Source: Clostridium thermosuccinogenes (GTDB lineage: Bacteria; Bacillota; Clostridia; Acetivibrionales; DSM-5807). Taken from it: a stretch of 64,000 nt of DNA. Of this stretch, positions 52,152 to 61,210 are shown piece by piece. The position numbers and the translations under genes were made by a program. The notes below the pieces were generated by a model, which saw only the letters and a program-made list of their open reading frames with translations, was not told the DNA's origin and made no database searches. The DNA lies in the NCBI RefSeq assembly GCF_002896855.1, contig NZ_CP021850.1, forward strand, positions 459,665 through 523,664. The letters are read 5' to 3'. Numbering within the stretch: position 1 is the stretch's first letter; each line of letters starts with the position of its first letter.

Positions 52152-52982
52152 TTATATATTAATTGTCATTCCATCATAGGAAACCAAAAAATTATGCTGT
52201 TCTGCAATCGGTACCAACTCGTCATAAACCAGCTTTCCATTATGGGAGAAATGGTGGGAGACGAATATAGTATTTTCGTCAGCGCAGGATAATTCCATAA
52301 GGCGGTTCTTAACCTCCACATTTGTGGAAAGCCCCATATGTCCGTGTCTGCATTCCATTGCTCCAAAAGTGCAATCCAAAGATACTAAGTTAAAATATGG
52401 TTTTTTCTCCTCCAGGTAGCTCCAGGTTTCTTCGGGAAAATATCCGGTATCGTTGGCATATAAGATGTTCTTGCTATGATCACTGATCCAATAGAATACT
52501 GGATTACAGATAGGAGCGTGATCTGCCTTTAGGGGAGTCACTGTATAATTCATAACATCAATGGGATGAAAAGGCTCAATCATCTGAAACTTAACTCTTC
52601 CTTCATCGCTTAGCCCATATAGATTTATAATGTTATTTACTTTGTAAGCAGTTAAGTTTGTACCATATACTGTTAAAGCGGATTCCTCTTTGGGATAAGC
52701 AAATCCCTTCCTGCGCATCTCAAATTCAGCTTCATAAAGATGGTCGCTGTGAGCATGGGTTATTAAGCAATGCTTTATTTTGGCTAAATTCAATCCGTGA
52801 TATAATACATGGAGATAAGTATCTGCCGGGAAATCGATTAAAAGCTGATCATCGATTACAGCCTGGGACCTTGTTCTTATATTTCTTCCACCGAGCTCTT
52901 TTGCCTTTCTGCAGCCCTCACACTCACAGAATATACCGGGCCATCCCTCAGCAGCCGCCGTACCTAAAAATGTAAACTTCAT
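52152..52982 (-). CDS. MBL-fold metallo-hydrolase (PhnP-like)
   Basis: 276 residues from ATG 52982 (GGAG eight bases upstream on that strand). The beta-lactamase-fold metal site is 'LITHAHSDHLYEAEF' (HxHxDH), with further ligands in 'LKADHAPICN', 'ANDTGYFPEETW' and 'FVSHHFSHNG'. The start 'MKFTFLGTAAAEGWPGIFCECEGC' with clustered cysteines resembles PhnP-type phosphodiesterases, which have a structural zinc site. The likely reaction is hydrolysis of a cyclic phosphodiester, but there are no phosphonate genes around. It is the only gene of its transcript. Confidence 0.82.
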   Translation of the reverse strand: MKFTFLGTAAAEGWPGIFCECEGCRKAKELGGRNIRTRSQAVIDDQLLIDFPADTYLHVLYHGLNLAKIKHCLITHAHSDHLYEAEFEMRRKGFAYPKEESALTVYGTNLTAYKVNNIINLYGLSDEGRVKFQMIEPFHPIDVMNYTVTPLKADHAPICNPVFYWISDHSKNILYANDTGYFPEETWSYLEEKKPYFNLVSLDCTFGAMECRHGHMGLSTNVEVKNRLMELSCADENTIFVSHHFSHNGKLVYDELVPIAEQHNFLVSYDGMTINI

Positions 52983-53310
52983 TCTTTCAGCTCCATTCAT
53001 ATGTTTATTTTTTTAATCCTGCTTTGTGCATGGATTTTGCCAGAACTGATAAGTACGCTGTGAAACTTTAGCCATATGGCAGTCCTAAAGCAACGTTCAA
53101 TACCTTTACATTATACAATAAGGCGAGGGGAATGTCAGTAGCTGATTCATCGTACATTGTTTTTTGTGTCTCAAAAATCAATTAACAGTTTATGATTTTG
53201 AGAAACTCCGGCAAAATTCTGCAGGAGCCTTTATAAGGTTATAAATTCCACGTTTCTCCCCTTTCACAAAAGCCTCCGGACAGAAACGTAAAAGGAATGG
53301 GTTTAAGGTA
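52983..53310. other. Divergent intergenic region
   Basis: 328 bases between the reverse MBL-fold gene and the PadR promoter. I see no gene or strong structure apart from AT-rich spacer. Confidence 0.45.
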
Positions 53311-53368
53311 TTGACTATATATTCCCCAAGATATATACTGAGTATATAACTATATACTCAGTATATAT
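53311..53368 (+). promoter_or_regulatory. PadR-controlled promoter and operator
   Basis: TTGACT at 53311-53316, 17 bases, TATACT at 53334-53339. The -10 box lies inside a perfect inverted repeat: ATATATACTGAGTATATA (53331-53348), spacer AC, and the exact complement to 53368. A bound dimer would cover the -10 box and the start site. AAGGAG follows directly as ribosome binding site for the PadR gene. Confidence 0.85.
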
Positions 53369-53379
53369 AAGGAGATAAT

Positions 53380-53889
53380 ATGGCGGTTAAACATTTATTT
53401 CTTGCTATTTTATCAAAGCAAGCCATGCATGGGTATGAACTTAAAACATGTTTTGAGAAACTGGTTTCAGAGCAGTGGACTTTGAATTTCGGGCAGGTCT
53501 ATACTACATTGACCCGCCTGGAAAGGGACGGGCTGGTTTTATCCGAAGAAATAAAGCAGGAAGAAAAGCCGGACAAAAAGGTATACAGGATAACCGAGGA
53601 GGGACTGAGGCAGCTGAAAAACTGGTTGGAACAGGAAGCCGACTGGAATGTGTTTGGCGATGAGCTTTCTTTTCAGTTGGCCGCCCTAGAATTTATCGAC
53701 AGGGAAAAGGCGAAACACCTTCTGGAAAAACGCAGGGTATATCTTATAAACCTTATAGCCGAGCTTGTTGCCAAGAAGAATCAAATCAAGGATGAAGGCT
53801 CTCTTACCAGTTGGATTTTTGAAAGAAATATTATGAAAGCGGAGGCTGATTTGAAATGGATAGAACTGTACATGAAGAACAGAAATTAA
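53380..53889 (+). CDS. PadR-family regulator of the ABC system
   Basis: 169 residues. The winged helix is 'HLFLAILSKQAMHGYELKTCFEKLVSEQWTLNFGQVYTTLTRLERDGLV', followed by 'KVYRITEEGLRQLKNWLE', and a C-terminal helical dimerisation part (about 95-169), the VirR/AphA-like longer form. The operator just upstream points to autoregulation. The ABC ATPase gene overlaps its end by 34 bases, so the regulator and the transporter are one operon. Confidence 0.9.
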   Translation: MAVKHLFLAILSKQAMHGYELKTCFEKLVSEQWTLNFGQVYTTLTRLERDGLVLSEEIKQEEKPDKKVYRITEEGLRQLKNWLEQEADWNVFGDELSFQLAALEFIDREKAKHLLEKRRVYLINLIAELVAKKNQIKDEGSLTSWIFERNIMKAEADLKWIELYMKNRN

Positions 53890-54647
53890 ATCTCATTGAG
53901 ATGAAAGGTATCAGGCGCGACTATTCCTGTGGGAGCAATTTAATTAATGCCTTAAAAGGTATTGATCTCACTATAGCTCAAGGCGAGTTTGTGGCTATTA
54001 TGGGGCCTTCGGGATCAGGCAAATCCACTTTGCTTAATATCATGGGGTGCCTGGATTCGCCTACGGCCGGAACATACCATCTGAAAGGTAAAAATATAAG
54101 CAACTTGTCAAGAAAGGAAAAGGCATTGATCAGAAACAAGGCTATCGGATTTGTTTTTCAAGCCTACAATCTGCTCCCGGAGCTGAATATAGCTTCGAAT
54201 GTTGCATTGCCTTTGAAATATGGTGGTGTACCCAAAAGCAAAAGGCAGGCGCTGGTCAATGAAGCACTGGCTTCGGTAGGGCTTGAGGGCATGGGATACC
54301 GTTATCCCGACCAGCTGTCAGGAGGCCAGCAGCAAAGGGTGGCAATAGCAAGGGCATTGGTCAACAAGCCCGATATAATACTGGCGGATGAGCCTACCGG
54401 AAATCTGGATTCGGTAAGTGGACAGAGCATAATGGAGGAGCTCCGCAGATTGAATTTGGCAACCGGCACAACAATTGTGGTTATTACTCATGATTCAAGG
54501 ATTGCCGGTTATGCCGACCGGTTAGTAAGGCTGGCAGACGGCAGGATTAATGACGATATGCGCGTGAAAAAAGCTTCACAAACCAAAAGCACCCTGATAA
54601 ATCCTTTTGGATGGCCAGAGGAGGGAGAAAATGAAGAGATTTTATAA
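53856..54647 (+). CDS. MacB/LolD-type ABC ATPase
   Basis: 263 residues with Walker A 'GPSGSGKSTLLN' (about 49-60), Q-loop 'VFQAYNLLPELN', signature 'LSGGQQQRVAIARALV', Walker B 'IILADEPTGNLD' and 'VITHDSRIAGYADR'. This is the class paired with FtsX-type permeases, which act as mechanotransmitters or export lipids and peptides rather than as ordinary pumps. Its start lies inside the PadR gene, with GGAGG about 11 bases before. Its end overlaps the first permease by 17 bases. Confidence 0.9.
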   Translation: MDRTVHEEQKLNLIEMKGIRRDYSCGSNLINALKGIDLTIAQGEFVAIMGPSGSGKSTLLNIMGCLDSPTAGTYHLKGKNISNLSRKEKALIRNKAIGFVFQAYNLLPELNIASNVALPLKYGGVPKSKRQALVNEALASVGLEGMGYRYPDQLSGGQQQRVAIARALVNKPDIILADEPTGNLDSVSGQSIMEELRRLNLATGTTIVVITHDSRIAGYADRLVRLADGRINDDMRVKKASQTKSTLINPFGWPEEGENEEIL

Positions 54648-55767
54648 ATGGCTGCTGAGCATCGGCATAGCATTTGGAGTATTCTGCTCATTAATTGTTT
54701 TTACGGCAGGTCAGACGCAATGGACCATGATTCGGCTGAAAAAGGAAGCGCTGGAGTCCGACAAATATAAAATCATCAATACGGACAACCATTTGGCGAT
54801 ATATGGCATGGGTTTGGATTTCGCAAAGCAGATACAAAGCCTGCTTCCGGAAAAGGTTGTTTCTGATGTCATGGCAAAAGGATTTGGTGTCGCTGTTTCC
54901 TACGAGGGCGAGCCATTGATGGTAGGCCAGGTTGTGGGTACAGGGAGCAATATGGCGGAAATTTTAGAGTTTCAGATGATTAAGGGTAGATACCTTTCTC
55001 CCCGGGATATTGATGGGTATGAAAAGGTTTGCGTGATAAAAAGCAATGTTTATGACCTCGTCAGGACAAGGAATGCAACCCATATTGATTTGAACGGTGA
55101 ACCTTATGAAATTATAGGGGTTATATCAGGGGATGAGGCTATCGGTGAGGAGGATATTTTTGTTCCGGTAACCACCCTTTATAAATACATAGAGAAGATA
55201 GACGAGCGATCAGGACTGATATATAAAATCGTATTGGACAGGAAGGGCCTGTCCGAGGAATATATCTGGTCAGAACTGGGCGAAAAGGCAGGCATTAAAG
55301 GCATGGACATTGATAGGCTTAAGCTGCTGCCCTACCAGTATGAAGAAGCATCACTTTTGAATGGTAACAATGCTGTTAAAGAGTTTTTGATGATTTTTTT
55401 GCTTTCGCTGATGGTTTTGGCAGTTGCAGCTTTTAATATCATTCATATCGCTACTGCTTCAATTATCGACCGGGAGAGGGAAATCGGACTCAGGACTGCA
55501 ATAGGTGCAAAGCCTGGCCATATTATCCGGCAAATAGTTTGTGAAATACTGCATTGCGCTTTAAATGGAGGTATGGGAGGCATTGCTGCTGCTTCAATAG
55601 TGAATACCTTGACCAATCTCGGATTGGGCCAATTCTCACTTAGCTTTAATGCTGTTTCCATTGCGGCGGGAATCCTGCTGGCTGCCATGACAGGGCTTAT
55701 CACGTCAATGCTTCCGGCGGCAAGGGCAGCAATGATTGACCCTGCAGCAGCACTGAGAGAGGAGTGA
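54631..55767 (+). CDS. FtsX/MacB-type permease
   Basis: 378 residues: a first membrane helix (about 6-28), an external MacB-like periplasmic core domain (about 30-250), and three further helices in the C-terminal FtsX domain with 'IIDREREIGLRTAIGAKPGHIIRQIV', the coupling segment. GAGGAGGGAG at 54619-54628 precedes the ATG. It works as one half of the membrane part together with the next protein. The target is unknown; related systems expel antimicrobial peptides or respond to envelope stress. Confidence 0.85.
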   Translation: MKRFYKWLLSIGIAFGVFCSLIVFTAGQTQWTMIRLKKEALESDKYKIINTDNHLAIYGMGLDFAKQIQSLLPEKVVSDVMAKGFGVAVSYEGEPLMVGQVVGTGSNMAEILEFQMIKGRYLSPRDIDGYEKVCVIKSNVYDLVRTRNATHIDLNGEPYEIIGVISGDEAIGEEDIFVPVTTLYKYIEKIDERSGLIYKIVLDRKGLSEEYIWSELGEKAGIKGMDIDRLKLLPYQYEEASLLNGNNAVKEFLMIFLLSLMVLAVAAFNIIHIATASIIDREREIGLRTAIGAKPGHIIRQIVCEILHCALNGGMGGIAAASIVNTLTNLGLGQFSLSFNAVSIAAGILLAAMTGLITSMLPAARAAMIDPAAALREE

Positions 55768-55772
55768 TTTGG

Positions 55773-56873
55773 ATGACAAAAGCGCTTAAGCAATTCAGAC
55801 TGAGCATTTTTACCTTTATTGAGGTAGTCTTTGTTTTTGCAGTAATAACTATAGTTCTATCGATGAATATGGGTTATGCGGAGCAAATAAGGGCAGGCAT
55901 TAAGAATGAACAATCCGCGACTATCCTTTATTATCTTAATGGAATTACAATTCTGGCAGTATTCGTAACAGCGCTTGGAACAACGGGAATACAGCTGATA
56001 CATCTTTACAGGAGGTCGGGTGAGATCGGGCTGAGAAAGGCTGTAGGAGCGAAGGATTCTGATATAGTCGCCCTTGTTTTAAAGGACACCTTGCTTTCTT
56101 TGCTTATTCCGGCTTTATGCGGCGTTACGCTGGGAGCAGCCCTGGCTGCCAATCTTTCTGACGATGTTTTTGGTTTGAATGCCAAAATAGATATTTTTCT
56201 TATTGCGGGCAGCGCCCTTATATTGTTAATTTTTGCGTTCTTGTCCGGAATTTTGCCTGCTGCCAAGGCAGTGCAAACGGATCCGGCAGATGTCTTAAGA
56301 AGGAAAGGTATAAGCAGAAGAGAGAATCCCGAAAGGAAATATAATATAGCATATCTTCTGATTACAGCTGCCATCATAATAGGAGGGATTTCAATAAATC
56401 ACAATCTGGAAGCTGCGTACAGGGAGGATATGATAAACACAGCCGGTGCTCCTCCGGCAATTACTCAGCAAGCTCCGGCCTTTTCCTTTGAGGATGGTAA
56501 CGGAAAAGTAATATCCTCCGAAGAGCTTAAAGATAAAAACTACTGCCTGTTGATCTGGGAAGAAGGGTGTTTTCCCTCCATCAGTCTTTTGAATGAACTA
56601 AACAATCTTATTTCGGAAGGCCGGCTCGAAAGCGATGATGTATATGCCATATGTTTAGATACATCTATCAAAAGAGTAGAGGAATATATTTCGGCCAACC
56701 ATCTGTCCGTTGCCCCATATGCCGATCACAAAAAATCCACCAAGTGGGCTTTCAATGCGGGCACAACACCTGCACTTTATGTAATGGACAAGGATGGAAT
56801 TATCACCGCAAGAATACTGGGATGGTCAGAGGCTGCAAAGGAATATCTGCTCAATAATTTGCCTGTTAACTGA
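55773..56873 (+). CDS. FtsX-type permease fused to a thioredoxin-like domain
   Basis: 366 residues. The first part has membrane helices and an FtsX-type domain but no large periplasmic core: 'RRSGEIGLRKAVGAKDSDIVALVLKDTLL' is the coupling segment and 'LSGILPAAKAVQTDPADVLRRKG' the end. One more helix (about 187-204) leads to an outside TlpA/AhpC-like thioredoxin domain (about 225-366): 'APAFSFEDGNGKVISSEELKDK', 'LIWEEGCFPSISLLNELN' and 'GTTPALYVMDKDGII', with the cis-Pro. The usual CxxC is C266-F-P-S269, so only one cysteine remains. Start 55773 has GAGAGGAG eight bases before it. Confidence 0.82.
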   Translation: MTKALKQFRLSIFTFIEVVFVFAVITIVLSMNMGYAEQIRAGIKNEQSATILYYLNGITILAVFVTALGTTGIQLIHLYRRSGEIGLRKAVGAKDSDIVALVLKDTLLSLLIPALCGVTLGAALAANLSDDVFGLNAKIDIFLIAGSALILLIFAFLSGILPAAKAVQTDPADVLRRKGISRRENPERKYNIAYLLITAAIIIGGISINHNLEAAYREDMINTAGAPPAITQQAPAFSFEDGNGKVISSEELKDKNYCLLIWEEGCFPSISLLNELNNLISEGRLESDDVYAICLDTSIKRVEEYISANHLSVAPYADHKKSTKWAFNAGTTPALYVMDKDGIITARILGWSEAAKEYLLNNLPVN

Positions 56874-56942
56874 TCCATGGGCGATGTGCATTTTGAAAAT
56901 AAATGATATAATTACATAAACAAGTAATCATGCGGGTGGTTT

Positions 56943-57860
56943 ATGAAAGTTAACAGGCTGCTGGAAATAATCATAATATTGCTGAACAGAGGAACTGTCA
57001 CTGCAAAGGAACTGGCTGACAGGTTTGGAGTTTCCACAAGAACGATATACAGGGACATTGATGTGTTATCCTACTCCGGGGTCCCTGTATTCACCAGCAA
57101 GGGAAATGGAGGCGGCATATCCCTTCTTGAGGATTTTTCCCTTAATAAAACCATACTATCAAAGCAGGAAAGCGAAAGCATGATGCTGGCGCTTAAAACA
57201 CTGCAGGCAACAAAATATCCCCAAATCGACATGATTCTTGATAAAATCGGAGGAATATTTAAAAATGCTGTTTCCTCAGACTTTGCTTATATAGATTTTT
57301 CTCCCTGGAGCAGCAACCCAAATGAGCATAACAAATTTGCCGATATCAAGGAAGCAATTCTTAGCCGGACAGTTATCTCCTTTGACTATATAAATGCCGA
57401 CGGAAGCAAAAGTTCCCGCAGTGTTGAGCCCATGAAGCTGATATTTAAAGGTCAGGCTTGGTATCTGTGGGGGTATTGCAAACTCAGAGAGGATTTTCGC
57501 ACCTTCCGCATTTCCAGAATTAAAAACGTCGTTGTCACAAAGGAAAGCTTTGAAAGAAGAAACCCCGACAATATTGAAAAGCGTGCAAAGGACGAGAAAC
57601 CAAAAGAAATGGTAAATTTAAAGCTTAAATTCTATCCCCAGGCATTGCACAGGCTTTATGACGATTTTGACGAAGATCTGATTAAAAGAAACGCCGACGG
57701 AACCTTTGATGTATCGGTCTCATTTCCGGAAGATGAGTGGGTCTACGGCTATATTATGTCCTACGGCTGCAATGTGGAGGTGCTGGAGCCGGACCACATA
57801 CGAAGGATAATTTCCGACAGGTTAAAAAGAGCCTTGAAGTTTTACGAGCAGCAAGCTTAA
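56943..57860 (+). CDS. WYL-domain transcriptional regulator
   Basis: 305 residues. Winged helix 'EIIIILLNRGTVTAKELADRFGVSTRTIYRDIDVLSYSGVPVFTSKGNGGGISLLEDF', then the WYL domain ('RTVISFDYINADGSKSSRSVEPMKLIFKGQAWYLWGYCKLREDFRTFRISRI'), a close parallel to the regulator at 3623. GTGGTTT before the ATG is a poor ribosome binding site, so translation may be weak. It follows the ABC operon on the same strand with a 69-base gap and could regulate it or itself. Confidence 0.87.
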   Translation: MKVNRLLEIIIILLNRGTVTAKELADRFGVSTRTIYRDIDVLSYSGVPVFTSKGNGGGISLLEDFSLNKTILSKQESESMMLALKTLQATKYPQIDMILDKIGGIFKNAVSSDFAYIDFSPWSSNPNEHNKFADIKEAILSRTVISFDYINADGSKSSRSVEPMKLIFKGQAWYLWGYCKLREDFRTFRISRIKNVVVTKESFERRNPDNIEKRAKDEKPKEMVNLKLKFYPQALHRLYDDFDEDLIKRNADGTFDVSVSFPEDEWVYGYIMSYGCNVEVLEPDHIRRIISDRLKRALKFYEQQA

Positions 57861-58078
57861 TATGGCATGCGACTGTCAGGTTTTATGATTAAAAATCCGA
57901 TTACTATTAATTTAACCTGTTGTGCTGGCACAACGAGACATTTTATTGCCTATTATCGATTTTATTCTTTAACTCAAAACCCTGTTATCGGAAATATCAG
58001 CACAACCACTTATGTTTATATAATACAACCAATAATGAAAATAACATTAATATTTTTGTGTTAATGAGTTGTAATTAA

Positions 58079-59505
58079 TAGTACTTACGCAAAAGTAACA
58101 TAAACAAGTCATATCAGCACTTTGAAAACAGAATATAGCTTAAAAGGTTGTTGCATTGAGGTTTCCATATATTACAGCTATTCACCAGTTTTCGAATTAT
58201 GCTATTCTTTTGGCAGGGGTTCCATGAGGTCTACCAAAAATTGCATTTCCGACATAACCGTTGCCAAGCACGGCATTCACGATATTATTACTGAACTGGT
58301 GAGAAAGTTCAATTTGGATAAGTTTTTGTTCCCTGAGAAGTATACACTGGTCTTCGTTGCAGCATGTATGGGTATAATCCTGTTTAATAATCCTACAGCA
58401 ACATATATTGCGCAGAAGCTGTACTGGGTATCCCATGATGCCATAACAAGGCTGCTGCCGTTGCTTTCTATTAATAACACAAATATCATGATCCTGTTCA
58501 TCCAGGCAATACAGTCACAAACGGCTGGTCTTGGATATTTGATCATCGATGATGTGATTATCAGGAAGCCTTTCGGCAAGAGCATTTTCCCGACATCTTA
58601 TGTATACGATCACACAAATAATCGGTATGTCTGGGGAATGCACATTGTAGTCCTTCTATGGTCTAATGGTTGGATTAAAATCCCCGTGGCGTTTCGGATA
58701 TGGAAACCGGAAGAAAAGTGTGAAGAATATCATACCAAGGTTGAACTAGCCATACGTATGATATCCTTCGCCCACAAATTTGGTTTGGCTGCCGAATACG
58801 TCACATTCGACACCTGGTATTCCTGTAAAGAGCTCCTGCAAAAGCTCTCAGAGTGCGGTTACCACTATGTCTGCATGATAAAGAATAACCGCAAAGTGCT
58901 GTACAACAACAGGGTTAACTTTAACGTTAAGACCATAAGCCTGCTGTTTAGCAAGAAACAGTACAGGTACTACCCCGGTACAGGCTTCTACATCAAGGCT
59001 TTATCGGTAATCTTACCTGGTGTGGGTAACACCATGATGGCAATAGTCAAAAACGGCTATAACGCATCTATCCAAAACACCAGATTTATCATTACTGACT
59101 TGCCCGGTGTAGCTGCTCAAGACATCCTCAAGAAATACCTTTGCCGTTGGGACATTGAAGTATTCTTCAGAGACATCAAGCAGTTTCTGAACTTTGAAAA
59201 AGTTCAAGTCCGGTCTATTAGAAAACTTGAGGGTCACTTCTCCTTGGTGTTCATAACTTCTGTATTCGTGCAGATTTTGCAGATACAGAATAATTTGAAT
59301 ACCATGGGTGAAACCATCAGCTTCCTGCAGGACATTGTCCAGGTTAAAGTCAACGGTATTGTGTACATTATTAATGTAACATCCAAAGACCGGACAGGTA
59401 AAGAGGTAAATACTGTCTCAAATCCTCTCGCAACAACCATTTGGGACAAATTAAGTGCGTGAAATCTTTATTTTTCAAGGATCATTTTGTTTTGCGTAAG
59501 TACTG
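58079..59505 (+). mobile_element. IS4-superfamily insertion sequence
   Basis: GTACTTACGCAAAA at 58081-58094 and its exact complement TTTTGCGTAAGTAC at 59490-59503 are the terminal repeats. GTAATTAA(TA) lies directly outside both ends (58071-58080 and 59506-59515), an 8-10-bp target duplication. The element carries one transposase gene and ends 65 bases before hsp20. Confidence 0.85.
58224..59462 (+). CDS. IS4-superfamily DDE transposase
   Basis: 412 residues from ATG 58224 (AGGGG eight bases before). DDE residues: 'YLIIDDVIIRKPFG' (Asp), 'EYVTFDTWYSCKELL' (Asp) and the Y(2)R(3)E(6)K signature 'YLCRWDIEVFFRDIKQ' (Glu), which defines the IS4 superfamily. The C-terminus 'VSNPLATTIWDKLSA' ends just inside the right repeat. 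A longer upstream frame to 58122 exists without a start signal. It looks intact. Confidence 0.9.
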   Translation: MRSTKNCISDITVAKHGIHDIITELVRKFNLDKFLFPEKYTLVFVAACMGIILFNNPTATYIAQKLYWVSHDAITRLLPLLSINNTNIMILFIQAIQSQTAGLGYLIIDDVIIRKPFGKSIFPTSYVYDHTNNRYVWGMHIVVLLWSNGWIKIPVAFRIWKPEEKCEEYHTKVELAIRMISFAHKFGLAAEYVTFDTWYSCKELLQKLSECGYHYVCMIKNNRKVLYNNRVNFNVKTISLLFSKKQYRYYPGTGFYIKALSVILPGVGNTMMAIVKNGYNASIQNTRFIITDLPGVAAQDILKKYLCRWDIEVFFRDIKQFLNFEKVQVRSIRKLEGHFSLVFITSVFVQILQIQNNLNTMGETISFLQDIVQVKVNGIVYIINVTSKDRTGKEVNTVSNPLATTIWDKLSA

Positions 59506-59569
59506 GTAATTAATAAAAAATAATAAAGTGCAAAAAATATTGCTGAATAATTTTCAAAGGAGGGATAAA

Positions 59570-59992
59570 ATGAGCCTTATACCGTGGAATCCTTTCAGGG
59601 AGATGGATAACATCGGTAGGGAAATGAGCAATTTTTTTGATTTCCCATCAAAATTATTCAGCGGATCTCCACCCAGGGTGGATGTGTACCAGACAGAAAA
59701 GGATGTTATTGTAAAGGCAGAAATACCCGGTGTTTCGAAAGAGGATTTAAACCTGTATATTGATGATAATTCCATAAGGCTTTCTGGACAGACAAAAAAA
59801 GAGAAGGAACTAAAAGATGAAAACGTATACAGGTCGGAACGCTATTATGGAAGCTTTTCCAGGACAATACCACTGCCGGTGGAGGTAAAATCGGAGGAGG
59901 CCAAGGCGGAATACAAAGACGGTATTCTGTCAATTATCATTCCAAAGGTTGAGCCTTCCAAAACCAGAGGTAGAAAAATTGATATCCAATAA
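59570..59992 (+). CDS. Small heat shock protein Hsp20
   Basis: 140 residues: a short N-terminal part 'MSLIPWNPFREMDNIGREMSNFF' and an alpha-crystallin domain (about 40-130) with 'PRVDVYQTEKDVIVKAEIPGVSKEDLNLYIDDN', 'RSERYYGSFSRTIPLPVEV' and 'AEYKDGILSIIIPK', the conserved A-x-x-x-n-G-v-L motif. It holds unfolding proteins without ATP. AAGGAGGG at 59556-59563 fits the ATG at 59570. The IS just upstream has probably separated the gene from its original promoter, although no CIRCE operator is seen in the remaining 60 bases. Confidence 0.92.
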   Translation: MSLIPWNPFREMDNIGREMSNFFDFPSKLFSGSPPRVDVYQTEKDVIVKAEIPGVSKEDLNLYIDDNSIRLSGQTKKEKELKDENVYRSERYYGSFSRTIPLPVEVKSEEAKAEYKDGILSIIIPKVEPSKTRGRKIDIQ

Positions 59993-59994
59993 CG

Positions 59995-60025
59995 AAAGCA
60001 GCCGAAGTTTCATTAGGCTGCTTTT
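59995..60025 (+). terminator. Terminator after hsp20
   Basis: AAAGCAGCC pairs with GGCTGCTTT around a 12-base loop, three bases after the stop, with TTTT at its end. Confidence 0.85.
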
Positions 60026-60026
60026 A

Positions 60027-60056
60027 ACGGGGACATAATAGTTTACCGTCCCCGTT
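60027..60056 (-). terminator. Terminator of the LacI gene
   Basis: AACGGGGAC pairs with GTCCCCGTT around a 12-base loop, directly after the LacI stop on the reverse strand; on that strand TTAAAAG follows, and on the forward strand TTAT, so it can serve both convergent genes. Confidence 0.7.
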
Positions 60057-61088
60057 TTATACTGTATTAATGTTTTTGCATGAACCCCTCTTTAAGAGAA
60101 CACAGTTGTATGTCATATGCTGGGATTTTCCTCCCTGTATCATGTCAAACAAGGTTTCAATGCAGGAAAGAGCCATTTGCTGGGCTGGTTGATGGATGGT
60201 ATCAATGGACGGATGGTAGTATTCCGCCATTTCGATGCCGTCAAACCCCACAATGGATATATCGTTGGGAACATCCAGACCAAGCACGAATGCTGCCTTT
60301 GCTGCTCCTATGGCAAGAATGTCCGCATGGGCAAAGACTGCCGTCATATCGCGGTTTCTGGCGTGGAGCTGTTTCATGAGCTGAAATCCCACATCAAATC
60401 CGGAAGCGTCGGCTGCCGGGTTGGAAGCTACCAGGCTGGGGTCAAAAGCAATGCCGTGCTCTTCCAAAGCTCGCAGGTAACCTTTATAACGCAGCGAACT
60501 GGGAGTAGGAATATCGGATGGCGAATGATGGATAAAGCCGATTCTTTTGTGTCCCAAAGATATAAGATATTCGGTGGCGCGGTATCCTTCCTTTTCATCA
60601 TCAATACATACGCTGGAATAAAGGGAAGGATCCACACTCTTGTCTGCTTTTACCGTAAGCAACACGCAGGGGATGCTGAGCTGCCTGAATCTTTCTTCCG
60701 TATAAGTGAAGGAGCCGCCCATCATTATCACGCCGCAGAGGTTTCTGTCCTGAGCCTCCTGTATGGCAACATCCATTTCATTGACACTGTAATCGACGTT
60801 CTGTATCAGCAGTGGATATCCTCTTAACGCAACTTCCCGTTCGATTATTCTTATCATCTTATTGAAGAAAGGATTGGTAATTCCTTTGACCATCAGTGCA
60901 ATATTCTTGGACTGTGAAATCTTCAAATTTCTGGCACTGTTATTGGGAATGAAATTATGCTCGCTGATGGCACTCATAACCTTTTTCCGGGTTTTTTCGC
61001 TGACCGGACCCGAGTTGTTTATTACCCTTGAGACTGTTGAAATTCCGACACCGGCTGCCTGAGCAATATCTTTTATTGTTATGCCCAC
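60057..61088 (-). CDS. LacI-family transcriptional regulator
   Basis: 343 residues starting at a GTG (61088) with AGGAGGGTGG upstream. The LacI helix-turn-helix is 'ITIKDIAQAAGVGISTVSRVINNSGPVSEKTRKKVMSAI', with the hinge helix 'NNSARNLKISQSKNI'. The sugar-binding domain has 'TEYLISLGHKRIGFIHH' and 'AVFAHADILAIGAAKAA'. It is the last gene of a reverse-strand ABC sugar operon and probably represses it until the sugar or a derivative is present. Confidence 0.9.
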   Translation of the reverse strand: MGITIKDIAQAAGVGISTVSRVINNSGPVSEKTRKKVMSAISEHNFIPNNSARNLKISQSKNIALMVKGITNPFFNKMIRIIEREVALRGYPLLIQNVDYSVNEMDVAIQEAQDRNLCGVIMMGGSFTYTEERFRQLSIPCVLLTVKADKSVDPSLYSSVCIDDEKEGYRATEYLISLGHKRIGFIHHSPSDIPTPSSLRYKGYLRALEEHGIAFDPSLVASNPAADASGFDVGFQLMKQLHARNRDMTAVFAHADILAIGAAKAAFVLGLDVPNDISIVGFDGIEMAEYYHPSIDTIHQPAQQMALSCIETLFDMIQGGKSQHMTYNCVLLKRGSCKNINTV

Positions 61089-61148
61089 AAAATATCACCA
61101 CCCTCCTAAAGGATTTTAGTATTCACATATGATCTGGTAAAAGTATAT

Positions 61149-61173
61149 GGGAGTTATCCTGTAGATAACTCCC
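61149..61173 (-). terminator. Hairpin between solute-binding protein and LacI genes
   Basis: GGGAGTTATC, loop CTGTA, GATAACTCCC: a perfect 10-bp stem. On the reverse strand it is followed by ATATACTTTT, a weak T-run, so it may lower read-through into lacI or protect the 3' end of the binding-protein mRNA. Confidence 0.6.
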
Positions 61174-61210
61174 ATAATATATCATTTTCCATTTGGAAAA
61201 TCAACTAAAA

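Noticed and set aside
57867-58064. 65-codon frame between the WYL regulator and the IS4-type element
   Set aside because: AT-rich, no ribosome binding site, no domain; likely intergenic.
60117-60827. 236-codon forward frame inside lacI
   Set aside because: Antisense shadow; the reverse LacI protein has all family motifs.
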